DNA from: Adiantum capillus-veneris
Taxonomy: Eukaryota > Streptophyta > Polypodiopsida > Polypodiales > Pteridaceae
Reading direction: 5' to 3'
DNA: 64,000 nt
NCBI GenBank assembly: GCA_014529385.2
Contig: CM043962.1
Location: 46,793,098-46,857,097 of the forward strand
Positions 9,938-21,205 of this stretch are shown here, in pieces (the stretch's first letter is position 1; every line of letters begins with the position of its first letter). The position numbers were made by a program, and so were the translations under genes. The notes beneath the pieces are model-generated. The model made no database searches. It saw only the letters and a program-made list of their open reading frames with translations, and had not been told where the DNA came from.

Positions 9938-12245
9938 CTTCTTCTTTCTCAGGCGTCATACAAACAATCTGTGCTTTATGCCTGTCAAACTTGACCTTCT
10001 GGCATACCAAGCAACTGCGCACAAACTCGTCCATATCCTTCTTGAGTCTTGGCCAAAAGAAGTATCTCTCTACCCCTTTCAAGGTGGTAGCAATGCCGCG
10101 GTGACCTGTAAAAGGTGGACAGTGGCATTCGGTCATAACCTTTTCCCTCAACGACTGTGTAACGCACAACATGGTTTTCCTCATCAAGTAGCCATCCCGA
10201 ATGGAATATCCCGCTATTGTTTCCCCATCTCGTATCCGTGTGAAAATGTCTGCAAAATTTGTATCCGTGGCATATTGATCGACCATATCCTCGAAGCTCC
10301 TATGATGTATCGCAGAAATAGCCAGAACCAACGACTTCCGAGACAAAGGATCTGCCACCAAATTCTTCTGTCCTTGCACATGGACAATCTGAAAGTGAAA
10401 CTGTGACAATATTTTCGCCCACCGCATCCGCTATAGCTGCTTCTGTGACAAGAAGTAGCGTAAACTCTGATGGTCTGTAAAGACAGTAAAATCCGCTCCG
10501 AGTAGGTAGTGCCGCCACTGAGTAGGAGCATGGATAACCGCCAAAAGCTCTTTCTCATAAATCTGTGCTGTCAATTCCGGCCTTGAGAACAATCGACTCT
10601 CGTAGGCAATGACATGGCCTTCTTGCATTAAGACCGCACCCAGACTACGACCACAAGCATCACAATATGCTTCAAATGACTTCTGCAAGTCGGGCAAAGT
10701 CAAAACTGGTCCCGTAGTCAATTTCTCTTTCAATGTCTGAAAAGCAGTCACCTCTGTGGGTCCCTACGAGAAAGGGACTCCTTTTTGTGTCAAGATGTGC
10801 AAAGGGGAAGCAACCTCTGCAAACTTTCTAATGAACCGCCTGTAGTACGAACACAATCCCAAGAAGCTTTTAACTTCAGGGACATTCTTCAAATCGGGCC
10901 AATCACGGATAGTCTCTATCTTGACCGGATCCATCTGCACTCCTGCTGACACAATGTGTCCCAAAAAGTGTATCTTTGTCAGGAAAAATTCATTTTTCTT
11001 CGCATCAATTACTAACTTGTGATCTTGTAATGCCTGAAAGACGTGACGCAGATGTTCTCTATGTTCTGCCTCATCCTTGGAGAAAACAATAATGTCGTCA
11101 AAGAAAGTGTCAACAAATAGTCTGTACTCTCGAAAAATCGTGTCGATCATCCGGTTAAATGTCGCAGGAGCATTGGTTAGGCCAAAAGGCATCACCAAAA
11201 ACTCAAATAATCCAAAAGTCGTCCGAAAGGCTGTCTTGTAGACATCTCCCGGCGCGATTCGGATCTGATGATATCCACTTTTCAAGTTGATCCTGCTAAA
11301 GCACGAGGATCCTTGAGGTCGGTCAAGTATATCATCGATTCTAGGAATCGGAAATCTGTTCTTGATGGTGATTTTGTTGAGAGCTCTATAAGCGTTGCAC
11401 ATTCTCCAAAGATCCGTCTTTCTTCAAAACCAACAACACAGGAGAGCAGTCCGGTGAAGTACTAGGCTGGACAAGACCCTTTTCCAAGAGGTCTGTCACT
11501 TGGTTCATAATCTCTTCGTTCTGGGCTCGGCTCAACGGTAAGGTGGCCAGTTCGGTGGTGTGCTTCCATGTATTAGATGAATGGTATGATCTTCATGATG
11601 AGCGGGCGGTAACTCGCCTGGCATGCCCTCTGAGAAGCAATCGGCATGAGAGTGGAGAAAATCTTGGCGTTCTTTATCAAGTTTATACATATTTGTCCTA
11701 TCCTCATCATTCAACTCTTTCAAAAAGATGGAGTAAACAAACAGACTGGATTTCATTAATTTTGAAATGGCCGAAGCCGATACAATAGGGACAGACTCGC
11801 CCTTAAGTTTTACATCGAGTACAATGGTTCTGTCCTTTTCTGTGGTCAAAGTCGCTTTCCTCGCCCGATAGTCGACCACGGTGTTGTTCTTGTGGTACCA
11901 GGGAATTCCCAAGAGAACATCACAAGCTTCCAAAGGCATTATGTAGAAGTCCTCATGCCCCAAATACCCCTGACAATGCAACCGAAGTTTTCCAATGACA
12001 AGTGTAATGGATACTTCCCTGCCGTGTGCTGCTAGAACTGCCTCTGCAAGTGGTCCCATCCGATCGGGAGTGATCTCGAGCCGCGCCGCCAATTCCGGTG
12101 AAATGAAGTTGGCCTTGGCTCCTCCATCAAAGAAAATCAGGGCTTCTTGGTCTTTTACTTTGCCCCAAGCTCGGCAAAGTTCTGTACTCTCGTTCATCGT
12201 GCTGGGATCAGTACACACGCAATCTGGAATCAGTCTTGTTTTCAT
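9938..12245 (-). pseudogene. Pol of gypsy #2 (protease, RT, RNase H, integrase zinc finger)
   Basis: On the minus strand: a retropepsin-like domain (about 12160-11860; FFDGGAKANFIS, where the usual D-S/T-G is DGG, and DVLLGIPW), RT (11402-10764; [35 protein letters not shown], catalytic FFDDIIVFS), RNase H (10751-10431; YCDACGRSLGAVL, YEKELLAVIHA), and the H2C2 integrase finger (about 10100-9985; GHRGI and CLVCQKV). The first catalytic region of RT reads MCNAYRALN rather than MC-x-D-YRALN. Stops lie at 10761-10763 and near 10430. After DRHKAQ the integrase core is deleted and sequence jumps to a KARLRKKKG-like segment next to the solo LTR. Confidence 0.9.
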
Positions 12246-15027
12246 CTTGCCTTTTCTTCCATGTTCCTCAGCTGCTCTTGAACTCTCAGGCCTTTCGTCG
12301 TCCTTGTCGTTCTGTTCTTTCTGTGCCTTTTTAGGGCACTTCGTGGAGATGTGCCCAGTTTCCCCGCATCCAAAGCACTTCCCCTCCTTGATGTAGCGAG
12401 CCCTCTCTTGAGGAGTGAGTTTGGGTCGTGCATCCTTTTCTTTCTTTTCTGGGTTGCTCTTCCTCTTTCTGCTTTCATTTGTCGAAGTCTGTTCGGCCCT
12501 TTGCTCATGATTTCATATGTGGGGTAGGTCAAACTGCCTGAGTGAATGGCAAAACCCCGTTTTGCATGGTTCATCAACTCCTGAATGGAAGCTGACTTTT
12601 GTTCTAAGCAATGATCTCGGATCTTGTAGGAAGACCCAAGGTAAACCGCTCAATCTGTTCTTTGAACGAGATCTTCTTAAATGAAGAGGCGGGTAGAAAA
12701 GAGCTCCAGAATCTCTTGCAATAAGCGTCCACTGTATCCTTCTTGGTCATCCGAAGATGGTTCCAAGCAGTTCGTATGCCGCGTTCATACTCTCGAGTCA
12801 GCCAAGAAGAAATAAAAAGCCTTTTGGATTTCAGCCATTTAACTGGCAGTGTCTTGTTTAATAGAAACGTGGACCACCAAGTTCGAGCATTCCCCTTGAA
12901 GTAAGAGGAAGCTCTCCAAATCTTCGAGTGCTCTGAGTAACGCCCTCTGGAGAAAGCTATGTCAAACTGCTGTATGAAAGACAAAGCCTTCGAAGCATCT
13001 CTATAACCAGAAAACGTGTCAAATTTAATTGACTGTCCACCTTTCTTAAACTCTCAGACTTTCTTGCTTTTGTCTTCCAAAAAGTCATACTGGTTGGCTT
13101 TATAAAAATTCTTCTTTGCGTAAAAGCTGCTCTCATCAGAGTTCGAACTATTTGAAGACGAGTCCCCTGTAGAACTGTCAACCACGGGGCGAGATTTAGG
13201 CTTCTTTGCCTTTTTCTTGCCCTTTCCGAAGCTTTGCTTTTTGCTTCGCCTCTCGCCTTTTCTGTCTTCTTCGCTCGAGTCAGAGGAGCTAGAAGAACTC
13301 GAAGAAGAAGAAGAAGAAGAAGAAGAAGAAGAAGAAATGGGTGCTCCTCAAATCGAACACGCTTCTTTTGCTTTGTTGCTGATTAAAATGTAGGCTGACG
13401 ACCCAAATAACCCGAGAAAATCAGTGCCTTTCTTTTGCTTTTTGTCGTGCTTCTTAGCTTTGTTTTGCGCATCAAAAAGCTGAGCATTTCGTGCATCAAC
13501 CACCTCTTCTAATTCTTGCTCTGTGTACATCCTAGGAGTAGGAGGTTTCTTTAGAGCCGGTTTGAGGGGTGGTTCTGTGGTCTGCCGCCACTGTGTGTGC
13601 ACCTCATCGAAAGAAGTCTGGCTCATATATTTTGCAAATTTCGGGTCCTTCGCAAAATTAAGCTTCATCATTGTTGCATCACCGCATCGCCGATCAATCG
13701 TCGACGCTCCATCTCTTTGAGCTCCGCCCGAGTAGGCCGAGTGTCACGTGACACATCCAACCCTATGTGTCCGTGGACAAGCTACTTCGATAACAAGGGT
13801 TCCGTCAGTCCAGTCAGTCTAGATTAGAAGTGATCTGGCACTTTTGTGAGTCTATTCGTAGACCGTGCATGTCCAGTCACTTAGTGTAGATGCATATCCT
13901 CTGGTTGCACACAGCATGATCATAAGCATTCCCATCAGAATCCATCAGAATCCTTCAGGGGGATTTTCCAGTGCATTTAGCCTATTTTACCTATTTTTGA
14001 CATTTTTCACTAATTAATTTAAGTGACTTTTGTTGGAAAGTAGGTAGGGCAAATTGGGTAAGATAATATATAAGCAAACCAAGCTTAGCACTAAATGGCA
14101 GATGAGCAAGGAGAACAACAGGCTTCGGCGACAGGTTCCCTCTCTCTCAACAAGACTCCTCAAGCACTTGGGTGATTTCCATCAAGAAGGAGGCTCATCG
14201 CTTTTCATCAAGTAAGCGAGTCCAACGTTTTTTCTCATCAAATCACCTAGGCTCTCTCCCCCTCTTTGCCTTGCGTTTTCAGCATTAGCTTCACCGCCGG
14301 CAACCTGCAAACGTCAGCGTTTTCAGCCCTTGCCATCGCCAATAGATGCCCCATGCCTAGCGTTTTTGGTCCTAGCAAGAACAGCCTCAGATTTCAGCCT
14401 TTGGACCATTGCAGCCGGTGAATTTCAGCCCTCTTTTCATAGCCATTCCGACCCCGACATAGCAACAGATTTTCAGCCTTAAAGGACAACAAAATTAGTG
14501 TTTTTCATAGCGTTTTCAAGCATAGCAGAATTCAGCCAGCAGCGTTTTTGGACAGCAGATAAAAGATTGCAGATTTCAGCCCTTAGGTCGGTCTCGCCAT
14601 CCCCGTCGTCATCACCGACATAGCCTCGAATTGCATCATTCACATGCATCACTTTGTACTAGTTTGTGCAATCAATCGTAGACCACTCTCGCCAACGAGA
14701 GTGGGGCCTTCGAAGGAGGGTTTTACGTCTCTGGTGTCGTATCTCTCTTCTCTCTCCATCTCTAAGTCTCGTACACTTGCACGCTCAGTGTCCACTCACT
14801 TTGTTCGTGATCATAGCACTCTCCGTTAAGAACGGAAGGCTCTCCCTGCCATAAGAACTAAAAGGAACCTTGAGCAAAATATGGAATGCTCCTCTTGAGA
14901 AAGAACAACATTCATTCCGTTGCATCTTACACCGAGGCGGGCCATACTCCTCGTGTGAATCTTCGTTGTGATCTCTTCTCGCATCTCCGGATGCAGAGGA
15001 AGTCGATTGATCTTTGTTTGAAGCCAT
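12246..15027 (-). pseudogene. Gag of gypsy #2, split by a solo LTR
   Basis: The start is at 15027 (MASNKDQSTS), the same start as in gypsy #3 at 24460. Coding reaches 14937, is cut by the solo LTR 13742-14931, and resumes at 13736. A serine/acid-rich and Lys-rich linker (about 13340-13200, with a GAA/TCT triplet run) precedes the retrotransposon gag domain (12984-12604; GNARTWWSTF, YCKRFWSSFLPASS, IERFTLGLP). A CCHC knuckle is encoded near 12386-12343 (CFGCGETGHIS-x-KCP). Several frameshifts and stops break it. Gag would form the cytoplasmic particle; the knuckle binds RNA. Confidence 0.85.
13742..14931 (+). mobile_element. Family-B solo LTR, TSD CCGAG
   Basis: Ends are TGTCACGTGACAC...GCATCTTACA, flanked by CCGAG at 13737-13741 and 14932-14936. 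The uninterrupted site is in gypsy #3 near 24549-24575, where the two flanks are continuous. Contains the family-B GCGTTTTCAGC repeats (14270-14540) and the CT-rich block (14740-14765). No internal region remains. Confidence 0.92.
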
Positions 15028-15077
15028 AAGTGCCGCGTAAAAAGGATCAGAGTTCTCGTAGAAGAGAAATCGGCCGT

Positions 15078-15089
15078 GCTCTGATACCA
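15078..15089 (-). other. Primer-binding site of gypsy #2 (initiator tRNA-Met type)
   Basis: The minus strand reads TGGTATCAGAGC one base after the 5' LTR end. It is complementary to the 3' end of plant initiator tRNA-Met, the usual primer for chromoviruses. Confidence 0.9.
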
Positions 15090-15090
15090 C

Positions 15091-15492
15091 TGTAACGGAC
15101 TTGGACACTCCAAGTCGAGAATCTACCGCGACACCACAAATAATCACTTCAAAACAGTTCACAGTTCACGATTGATTTGACACTGGCCCGACGGAGTTCT
15201 ATGCCTAGAGATATTGGCTCCAAAGACTTGCGCCCCTTTCGGTATTTCTTTTTGTATTAATCTACAACTCAAAGTACAAGCGAGTAGCCGGGACTCACTC
15301 TCAGACTCTGCGTCCAGTTGCTCTGAGAAGCGAGAGCCCAAACTACCAAAAGAGTTTACAAGGGATGCTTTTTAGGGATGCAAAAAGCAGAGCCCCAAAA
15401 GTTGTGCCAAAAGCTTCAAGTTAAAAGCCCTCATAAAAAATAAAGCAAGGCTCTCTCTCTCAAGGCTTGTAAATTAAAGCACTTTAATTTTA

Positions 15493-15532
<40 letters not shown>

Positions 15533-15749
15533 CCATTGCGTAGCCATTTATGTAGCCAAAAGCAAAAAATTGCCGCAACGTTGCCATGCTGTTTTTCCAT
15601 ACGCCAGCTGCCACGTCAGCACTTGCGCATTTTCAGCCGGATGGTGCGCCGCAAATGGCGGGAGTGCGTGCACAGTAGCCACGTCAGCGTTTCAGCTTGC
15701 AGCGGGTGTGTGTGTGTGTACTGGGCAGCCACGTCACTGAGTTGTGACA
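15091..15749 (-). repeat. 5' LTR of gypsy #2
   Basis: On the plus strand it runs TGTAACGGACTTGG...GAGTTGTGACA. The transcription-related block CCCCTTTCGGTATTTC and TATA complement are at about 15233-15260; a (CT)n tract lies at about 15497-15530. Clearly the partner of 5318-5960. Confidence 0.92.
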
Positions 15750-16848
15750 TCACCTTTCACTTTGCTTTCCTTATGAGCGAGTATTTGTTCGGGAACAAGT
15801 ATCTTCTCGCTCTCTTCTCCTTCAGGTTTCTCTTTGGGCTCCTTGTCAACTTGCATCTCACCCTTGAAAGGTTTCAAGAGACTCAAATGAAAAGCATTGT
15901 GAATCTTCAAAGTATTTGGCAACTTCAGCTTGAAGAATACATCATTTATCTTCTCTTGAATCTGGAAAGGGCCATAATATCGCATACTTAGCTTTGGAAA
16001 AAGCCGCTCCTTTCCCTTTTTTTTCCCTCAAGCGTGCCTTCTCAAATCGTAAGAGCACCCAATCATTTTTTTTTTCAACTGCAAGTCGCGTCGATGTTTG
16101 ATTCTTTTGATCCGAAATGTAAGACTTCAATAAATCCAAAACCATTGAATTTGCTATCTCAAACTGTGCGTCTGTCAGTGGGTGAAATGAGAACGAGAAC
16201 TGCAACCGTAAGTCAATGTTCTCCCAGATTGTCCTCCAAAACAACCTCGTGAATCGGGGGTCTCTGTCGGAGACTATGGACTCAGGCATGCCATGTAATA
16301 AAAAATCATTGAGATAAACAGTCTCGCCAAATGGTGAGGGTTAATTGTCTTGTTTACATGAATGAAGTGGGCCTGCTTGCTAAATCTATCAATGCCTGTC
16401 CAAATGCCATCATGCCCACTTTGAGTCTTGGGAAGATAAAAAATGAAATCCATAGCAATGCTTTCTCATGGGCGGGAGGTATGGGTAAAGGTTGTAGGAG
16501 TCCTGGTGCCTTATGCCTATCAAACTTGACCTTTTGGCATACTAAGCAATTGCGAACAAACTTGTCCACATCCTTTTTGAGCCTTAGCCAGTAAAAGTAA
16601 CACTCAACACCCTTCAAGGTGGTTTCTATGCCACAGTGGCCCGAAAAAGGTGGACAGTGGCACTTTGTCAAAACCTTTTCCCTCATAGGCTGTGTGACAC
16701 ACAACATCGTTTTCCGCATCAAGTAGTCGTCTCGTATGGAATAGCTTGCAATTGTCTCCCCACTCTGTATCTGGCGGAAGATGTCTGCAAAGTCTGGATC
16801 TGTGGTGTATTGATCTATCATATCCTCAAAGCTTCGATGATGTATCAC
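15750..16848 (-). pseudogene. Integrase of gypsy #1
   Basis: On the minus strand: H2C2 finger (CHCPPFSGHCGI, NCLVCQKVKFDRHKAP; 16700-16510), core with SDRDPRF (second catalytic Asp region) and a decayed third block HPLTDAQFEIANS (16289-16140), then RYYGPFQI and SLLKPFKG leading to the chromodomain (15985-15750). The usual Gln-Thr-(D/N)-G-Q motif is altered, and frame changes occur near 16354 and 15960. The coding segment runs straight into the 5' LTR of gypsy #2 at 15749. Confidence 0.85.
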
Positions 16849-17108
16849 ATTAGCGACTCAAAGCTAGAGTGCCGCAAGCAGGAGGCCCTCAGAGACCTTC
16901 CACCAGATGGATTTTCATAGAGATGCGCAGAGTTGGCTTGAGCAAGAGACTGGAGGATCGTTTTGTTGAGAGTCTGCTTCGCTCCTGGGAGCAGCTGCGA
17001 AGAGGCATGGAGCAGCACCAACCCACTTGCACGGAGGAGCGCCTGAGACAGCCCCTTGATTGGAATCCCATGGTTAGCACTCAGAGAGGCCATTTGGTTG
17101 GTAGTAGG
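16849..17108 (-). other. About 255-bp unexplained segment between RNase H and integrase of gypsy #1
   Basis: In gypsy #2 and #3 the RNase H end (VADxLSRK) is followed within a few residues by IHHRSFEDM. Here VADALSKP is followed in frame by about 85 codons (including NHGIPIKGLSQALLRASG and SAHLYENPSGGRSL) before a stop and the integrase start. No terminal repeats or target duplication are visible. It may be a linker acquired by insertion or gene conversion from another gypsy family. Confidence 0.45.
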
Positions 17109-17904
17109 CTTAGACAAGGCATCTGCCACTAAGTTCTTCTGTCCCTAAACATGGATTATCTGAAAGTGGAATTGTGACAAGATGTTAGCCCACCGCATCT
17201 ACTTTTCCGAAAGCTGCTTCTGCGACAAGAAGTAGCGTAAACTCTGATGGTCTGTGAAGACAGTAAAGTCAGCTTCGAGTAGAGAGTGTCGTCACTGCGT
17301 AAGAGCATGGATAACTGTCAACAACTCCTCCTCATAAATCTGTGCAACCAATTCAGGACGTGAAAACATTATGCTCTCATAAGCAATGACATGGACTTCT
17401 TACGTCAAAACTACTCTTAGACTGTGACCACAAGCATCACAATAAACTTCGAATGGCTTTTGCAAGTCTGGCAAGGCCAACACTGGTCCCATTGTTAGCT
17501 TTTCTTTGAGAGTCTGAAAGGCTGCAATCTCTGTTGTTCCCCAAGTAAAAGGAACTCCTTTCTGAGTGAGCATATGCAAGGGAGAAGCAATCTCTGCAAA
17601 TTTCGGAATGAACTGCCGATAATAAGAGCACAAGCCCTGAAAACTTCGAACTTCATGAACATTTTTGCAAATCAGACTAGTCACAAAGGGTCTCTACTTT
17701 GGCTGAGTCCATCTTTACACCTTCCATTGAGACAATGTGTCCCAAAAAGTGTATCCTTGGCAAGAAGAACTCGCTCTTTTTCGCATTTATAACCAATCGA
17801 TGTTTTCGCAGTGCTTGGAAAACTTGTAACAGATGGTGTCGATGTTCTGCCTCACTCTTGGAGAAGACGATGATGTTGTCATCGGTTCTCTTTGAGAATT
17901 TTGT
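17109..17904 (-). pseudogene. RNase H and C-terminal RT of gypsy #1
   Basis: The minus strand encodes RT thumb/connection (SFQGLCSYYRQFIPKFAEI, SPLHMLTQKGVPFTWG) and RNase H (LPDLQKPFEVYCDACG) between 17684 and 17400, then worn RNase H sequence to 17109. Upstream (17880-17700) are the KKCILG/FLGHxVS region and the FFDD-adjacent segment. Stops and indels are frequent. The RT is interrupted at 17904 by the solo LTR and continues at 19181. Confidence 0.8.
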
Positions 17905-17909
17905 CCATT

Positions 17910-19175
17910 TGTTAGGTGGAGCGGAATTGAATATGGTGAAGATCTAGTTTTACACTCCCACAAAAGCCTTTCTTTCTTTCCTTGTGTTAGTGAATGAAAT
18001 CTACTTGAATGATGGTTCTTTTTACTTTCCCCTGAAGGGGGGCTGAGAGAATGCAATAGAGATGTGTAGAGGGAGAGAGAAAGAGAGGGCGACACTGGAT
18101 GGGGTCCCAACCAACCCTCTCAAGGGCCCCCCACACCATTACGGATGTGGTATTTGCTCTAGATTGCGTAAATGGATTGTATACACAATGCAATACCTCA
18201 ATGCAAACTTTACTGACTCAAGGGATGACTGTCGCCGCGGTAACTTCTCCGAAAGAGGCACTTCTCGGGCTGATTTGATGCGCCTTGTATCCTCCTCGAT
18301 GTGGGAATGATGGATGACCACCATGGGCTGATTTTTGCACTCCTGATGTGAGAGGGACGAAAGGCTGAAAACGTAGATCTCAACAAGGCTGATGATGGAC
18401 AGCAATGGAGGACTCAATTCTGGCGAGGGAATGGCCAGAGGGAGGGCTCAATGGTTGCCGAAGTACCGGACTGCATCTGGCAATAGGCAAGGTTGCAGAT
18501 CTCGCCCGCACACAACGGCGACGGTCTGAAAACTGACAACGCTAGCCTGATCTGCTGGCTGAACCTGGTGCTAGGGCTGAAATCTGAAAACGCTGCTGCT
18601 TGGCTGAATTCTGCAAAATGCTGGCTGGTCTTGCTGAAAACGCTGGCTGAATTTGCTCTCTAGTGCTAGACTTCTTCTGCCTTGATTTCAAACTCTAGGT
18701 TGTATAGTCCTTTTATAGGTGAGATTTGCAGGTTAAGAATTTATTAGGCCTTAGGTAAGGCAAATGTCCACCAAGTTTCCTAACAAATAAATCATAAAAT
18801 GATTTATTTAAAAATTGGTCCAAGGGTCTAGAATTGGGTGAAATTATCGCACATACGCCCACCCGGGAATCCGATCGACGCAGGGAATGGCTTGTTGGAT
18901 TCCTCTAACCTAAAACTACATGCATGTCGTCCACCGTAGTGTAACAACATCTGTCAAAATGCGTATACAATCTATTTATGCAAGAGGGTTCGAAAACTGA
19001 AAAACCTAATCTAATGGACTTTTCCGGATATATAGGTCTTGCGAACAGGCTCACAAAATTGTCAGTACTAATTCTCCTAGGATTCTAGACATCCCTATCT
19101 AGGAAGAAGGGAAAACTGGCTCTGGAAGTTGATGAAGCATGTCCACATGGCACACAGAGCCATGTGCACATTACA
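17910..19175 (-). mobile_element. Family-B-related solo LTR, TSD CCAT(T/C)
   Basis: On the plus strand it runs TGTTAGGTGGAGCGG...GTGCACATTACA, flanked by CCATT (17905-17909) and CCATC (19176-19180). The RT sequence of gypsy #1 resumes in register. It contains the inverted family-B features: GCTGAAAACGCTGG repeats (18535-18660), a GAGAG block (18070-18095) with GACACTGGATGGGGTCCC, and TGGAC(A)TG near the end. It is diverged from the two family-B solo LTRs inside gypsy #2. Confidence 0.8.
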
Positions 19176-19180
19176 CCATC

Positions 19181-19497
19181 TTACGATTGAATGTAGCTCG
19201 TAAGGCCAATTGGCATCACCAAATATTCGTACAAACCAAAAGTCGTCTTGAAAGTTGTCTTATAGACATCTCCAAGAGCAATTCGGATCTGATGATATCC
19301 ACTCTTCAAATCAATTCTGCTGAAACAAGTGGACCCCTAAAGTCTGTCGAGTAGATCATCGAACCTAGGGATAAGGAATCTGTTTTTGATGGCGATTTTA
19401 TTGAGAGCTCTATAGTCGATGTATATTCTCCAAGATCTATCTTTTTTTAATACTAGAGGTAGTGGTGAATAGAAAGGTGAATTGCTAGGTTGGATAA
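19181..19497 (-). pseudogene. N-terminal RT fragment of gypsy #1
   Basis: The minus strand matches the segment NRFxIPRxDDLLDxL to [23 protein letters not shown] of gypsy #2/#3, with stops. It ends at 19497 where TGTCAGGTGTAGCGG, a family-B LTR end, begins. Confidence 0.75.
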
Positions 19498-19674
19498 TGT
19501 CAGGTGTAGCGGAAGTGTTTAGCTTGATCTAGTACTCCGCACACAAATACAAGGTTATTTTACTTCACTTGAAAGAACTGAACTGAACTAAAAGAGAGAG
19601 ACGCAAAGAGACGACACGGCATCTCGGGTCCCAAACTCTCAAGGGCCCCCTTGCTCTGTTGCCAGAGCAAGTAC
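19498..19674 (-). repeat. Family-B-related LTR fragment (minus orientation)
   Basis: It starts TGTCAGGTGTAGCGG like 17910 (TGTTAGGTGGAGCGG) and has the same GACGACACGG-GGTCCCAA-CTCAAGGGCCCC block. It stops after about 175 bp, where an oppositely oriented family-B LTR begins. Confidence 0.6.
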
Positions 19675-20034
19675 TGTCATGTGCGCGCTTCACTTGCGTT
19701 ATGTGGACATGTTCTGCCACAATCTAGCATGATCCAGTAGCTTAGGACTGAGCCTGGCACTTTTGTGAGCCTCTAGCAGGACGTGCATGCCCAAGCCGGT
19801 CACACTTGCATACCCTCTCTTGCATAGGACAACATTTCATCATGCAGACATTTTACCGCGTGAACCACCTCTTATAGGTGATTTATGAATAAGTGACTTT
19901 TCATTTACCCTTGTTGGAATGTAGTTAGGGCAAATGGCTAAAGTATCAGCCCAGTGTTTTCAGCATCAGAAAACCAGCGTTTTCAGCCCATAAAACCAGT
20001 GTTTTCAGATCAGCCTTGCATAACAGGAGTGGCA
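19675..20034 (+). repeat. Family-B-related LTR fragment (plus orientation)
   Basis: It starts TGTCATGTGCGCGC and follows the order of 8891/13742: 'ctggcacttttgtgagcctct', 'acgtgcatgcccaagcc', 'tgttggaatgtagttagggcaaat', then GCGTTTTCAGC repeats. It is truncated where gag coding begins. Together with 19498-19674 it forms a head-to-head pair. Confidence 0.65.
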
Positions 20035-20620
20035 TTTTGCTTAAGACTACGCCAATCTTCTTTGAACGGATCTAGGTACTGCGGTGGCATAAAGCGAGCC
20101 TTGAGCTTGTCTTGGAAGTCGACCCAACTGAAAGAGAGGGGTTCGCCTTCCTCGACATGCGCAAGATGCTTAGCCAAGTGTAACTCCTGCCAAGCGTGAT
20201 ACCAATTAATGGAATCACTTGCTAGATACATTACAGTAATAAAAAATTTATTGTTACTTGTTTTCTTGTTAGTCGCAAAGCAAGCATTAAATTGATGCAA
20301 CCAAGAATGAATCACAGAAGCATCCATCTTACCATCATACTTACTAAACGTAAACTTCTCAATGACTGGATTGTTGGAATCTTTGTCTCTACTTGTGCTA
20401 CGTGATGACTTGTCAATCTCCTTGAGTGGCTCGGTCTTCGAGGAGAGTACCTGTAGGATTGCATTGGTCTCTTTGCGCCTCTCGCTCTTAACTCCATAGC
20501 CGCTCGCTTCTCTTCGGGCGCTATGCGTTGAGCCTCGCGTGCTTGCTCACACTCGAGATCCAAAGTTGCCCTCCTTTCTTCGGCCGTGAATGATGGTGTA
20601 TGGCTCAGGATGAGTGATCA
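20010..20620 (-). pseudogene. Gag fragment of a family-B gypsy element
   Basis: The minus strand encodes an N-terminal charged segment (SFTAEERRATLDLECEQARE, EEKRAAMELRARGAKR; about 20600-20460) and a retrotransposon gag domain (20327-20010; SWLHQFNACFATNKK, WYHAWQELHLAKH, FSWVDFQDKLKARFMPPQYL). It is a different gag from that of gypsy #1-#3. It stops at LKQNATPVMQG where an inverted LTR fragment interrupts it. It is the only surviving internal part of the element whose 5' LTR lies at 20600-20956 plus 33720-34140. Confidence 0.8.
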
Positions 20621-20740
20621 GTGAGTGCTCAAGGTTCCTTTTATTGAGGGGAAGGGAGAGCCTTCCTTGACTTAATGAGAGAATGTGCAATGACCAAAAC
20701 AAGAGAGTGGAAACTGTGAGTGCAAAGTGCATGAGAGTGC

Positions 20741-20741
<1 letters not shown>

Positions 20742-20800
<59 letters not shown>
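20742..20800. repeat. (GA)n microsatellite
   Basis: About 29 uninterrupted GA units inside the family-B LTR, at the place where related LTRs have a short GAGAG block. Frames through it give meaningless Arg-Glu polymers. Confidence 0.95.
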
Positions 20801-20801
<1 letters not shown>

Positions 20802-21060
20802 GACACTAGATGGAGTCCCAAGCCCCCCTCCCCCCTCTCTATTGCTAGAGAGGTATTTGCTTTAGATCGCACAAAGGTTTGGTACAATGCTTCTAGATGT
20901 TGTGGTACTTGACTACGATGATGTTGGCTGAAGAACACTGATCTTGCCTGCGTTTTTGTAACAAACTTGGACACTCCAAGTCAAGATTCTATCGCGACAA
21001 AGTAGAGATTCACTTCAAAACAATTCACAAAAGATGACACGGCCCGGCATAGTTCCGTTC

Positions 21061-21193
21061 TGGCATACATTAATAATTAAACTTGGCCTGTTAATAAGCC
21101 CTCATCACTGACCATTAATCAAGTAGGCTTCAAAGAAGCTTAGCTTGCATTTCTCTTCTCTTTTTCTTATCATGGAAGCGGACTTGCACGACA
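21061..21193 (-). repeat. 3' LTR of family-C element, internally deleted
   Basis: TGGCATACATTAATAATTAA to TTGCACGACA is a close direct repeat of 33181-33313 (the 5' LTR start) and of the end of the solo LTR at 36507-36639. Only the U3 start remains; the flank to the left is already the family-A target sequence, so a deletion removed nearly all of the LTR while leaving the target duplication. Confidence 0.75.
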
Positions 21194-21205
21194 TCCACCC
21201 CCTCT
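21194..21205 (-). other. Polypurine tract of family-C element
   Basis: The minus strand reads AGAGGGGGTGGA immediately before the LTR start TGTCGTGC. This is the expected position and composition for the plus-strand primer of an LTR retrotransposon and fixes the orientation as minus. Confidence 0.75.

Larger units (their letters stand above)
5318..15749 (-). mobile_element. Ty3/gypsy chromovirus-like element #2 with three nested solo LTRs
   Basis: This is a two-LTR element in minus orientation: 3' LTR 5318-5960, 5' LTR 15091-15749, PBS TGGTATCAGAGC (complement of 15078-15089), polypurine tract at 5961-5977. Flanks are TCACT (5313-5317) and TCACC (15750-15754), a 4/5 target duplication inside the chromodomain of gypsy #1. 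Without the three solo LTRs (and one TSD copy each) it is about 6.2 kb, a normal size. Order from the 5' end: gag, protease, RT, RNase H, zinc finger of integrase, then (deletion) chromodomain tail. Frames are broken, so it is not autonomous. Confidence 0.9.
4004..19497 (-). mobile_element. Ty3/gypsy chromovirus-like element #1 (interrupted, 5' end lost)
   Basis: This minus-strand element reads, from its 3' end: 3' LTR (4004-4583), polypurine tract, 3' untranslated region and chromodomain-like tail (4584-5312), then, after interruption by gypsy #2 (5318-15749), integrase (15750-16848), RNase H/RT (about 17110-17904), a solo LTR (17910-19175), and RT N-terminal part (19181-19497). Joining points are in register: the protein segment cut at 5312 resumes at 15750. 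Gag, protease and the 5' LTR are absent; family-B LTR pieces start at 19498. All frames are broken. Confidence 0.85.
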
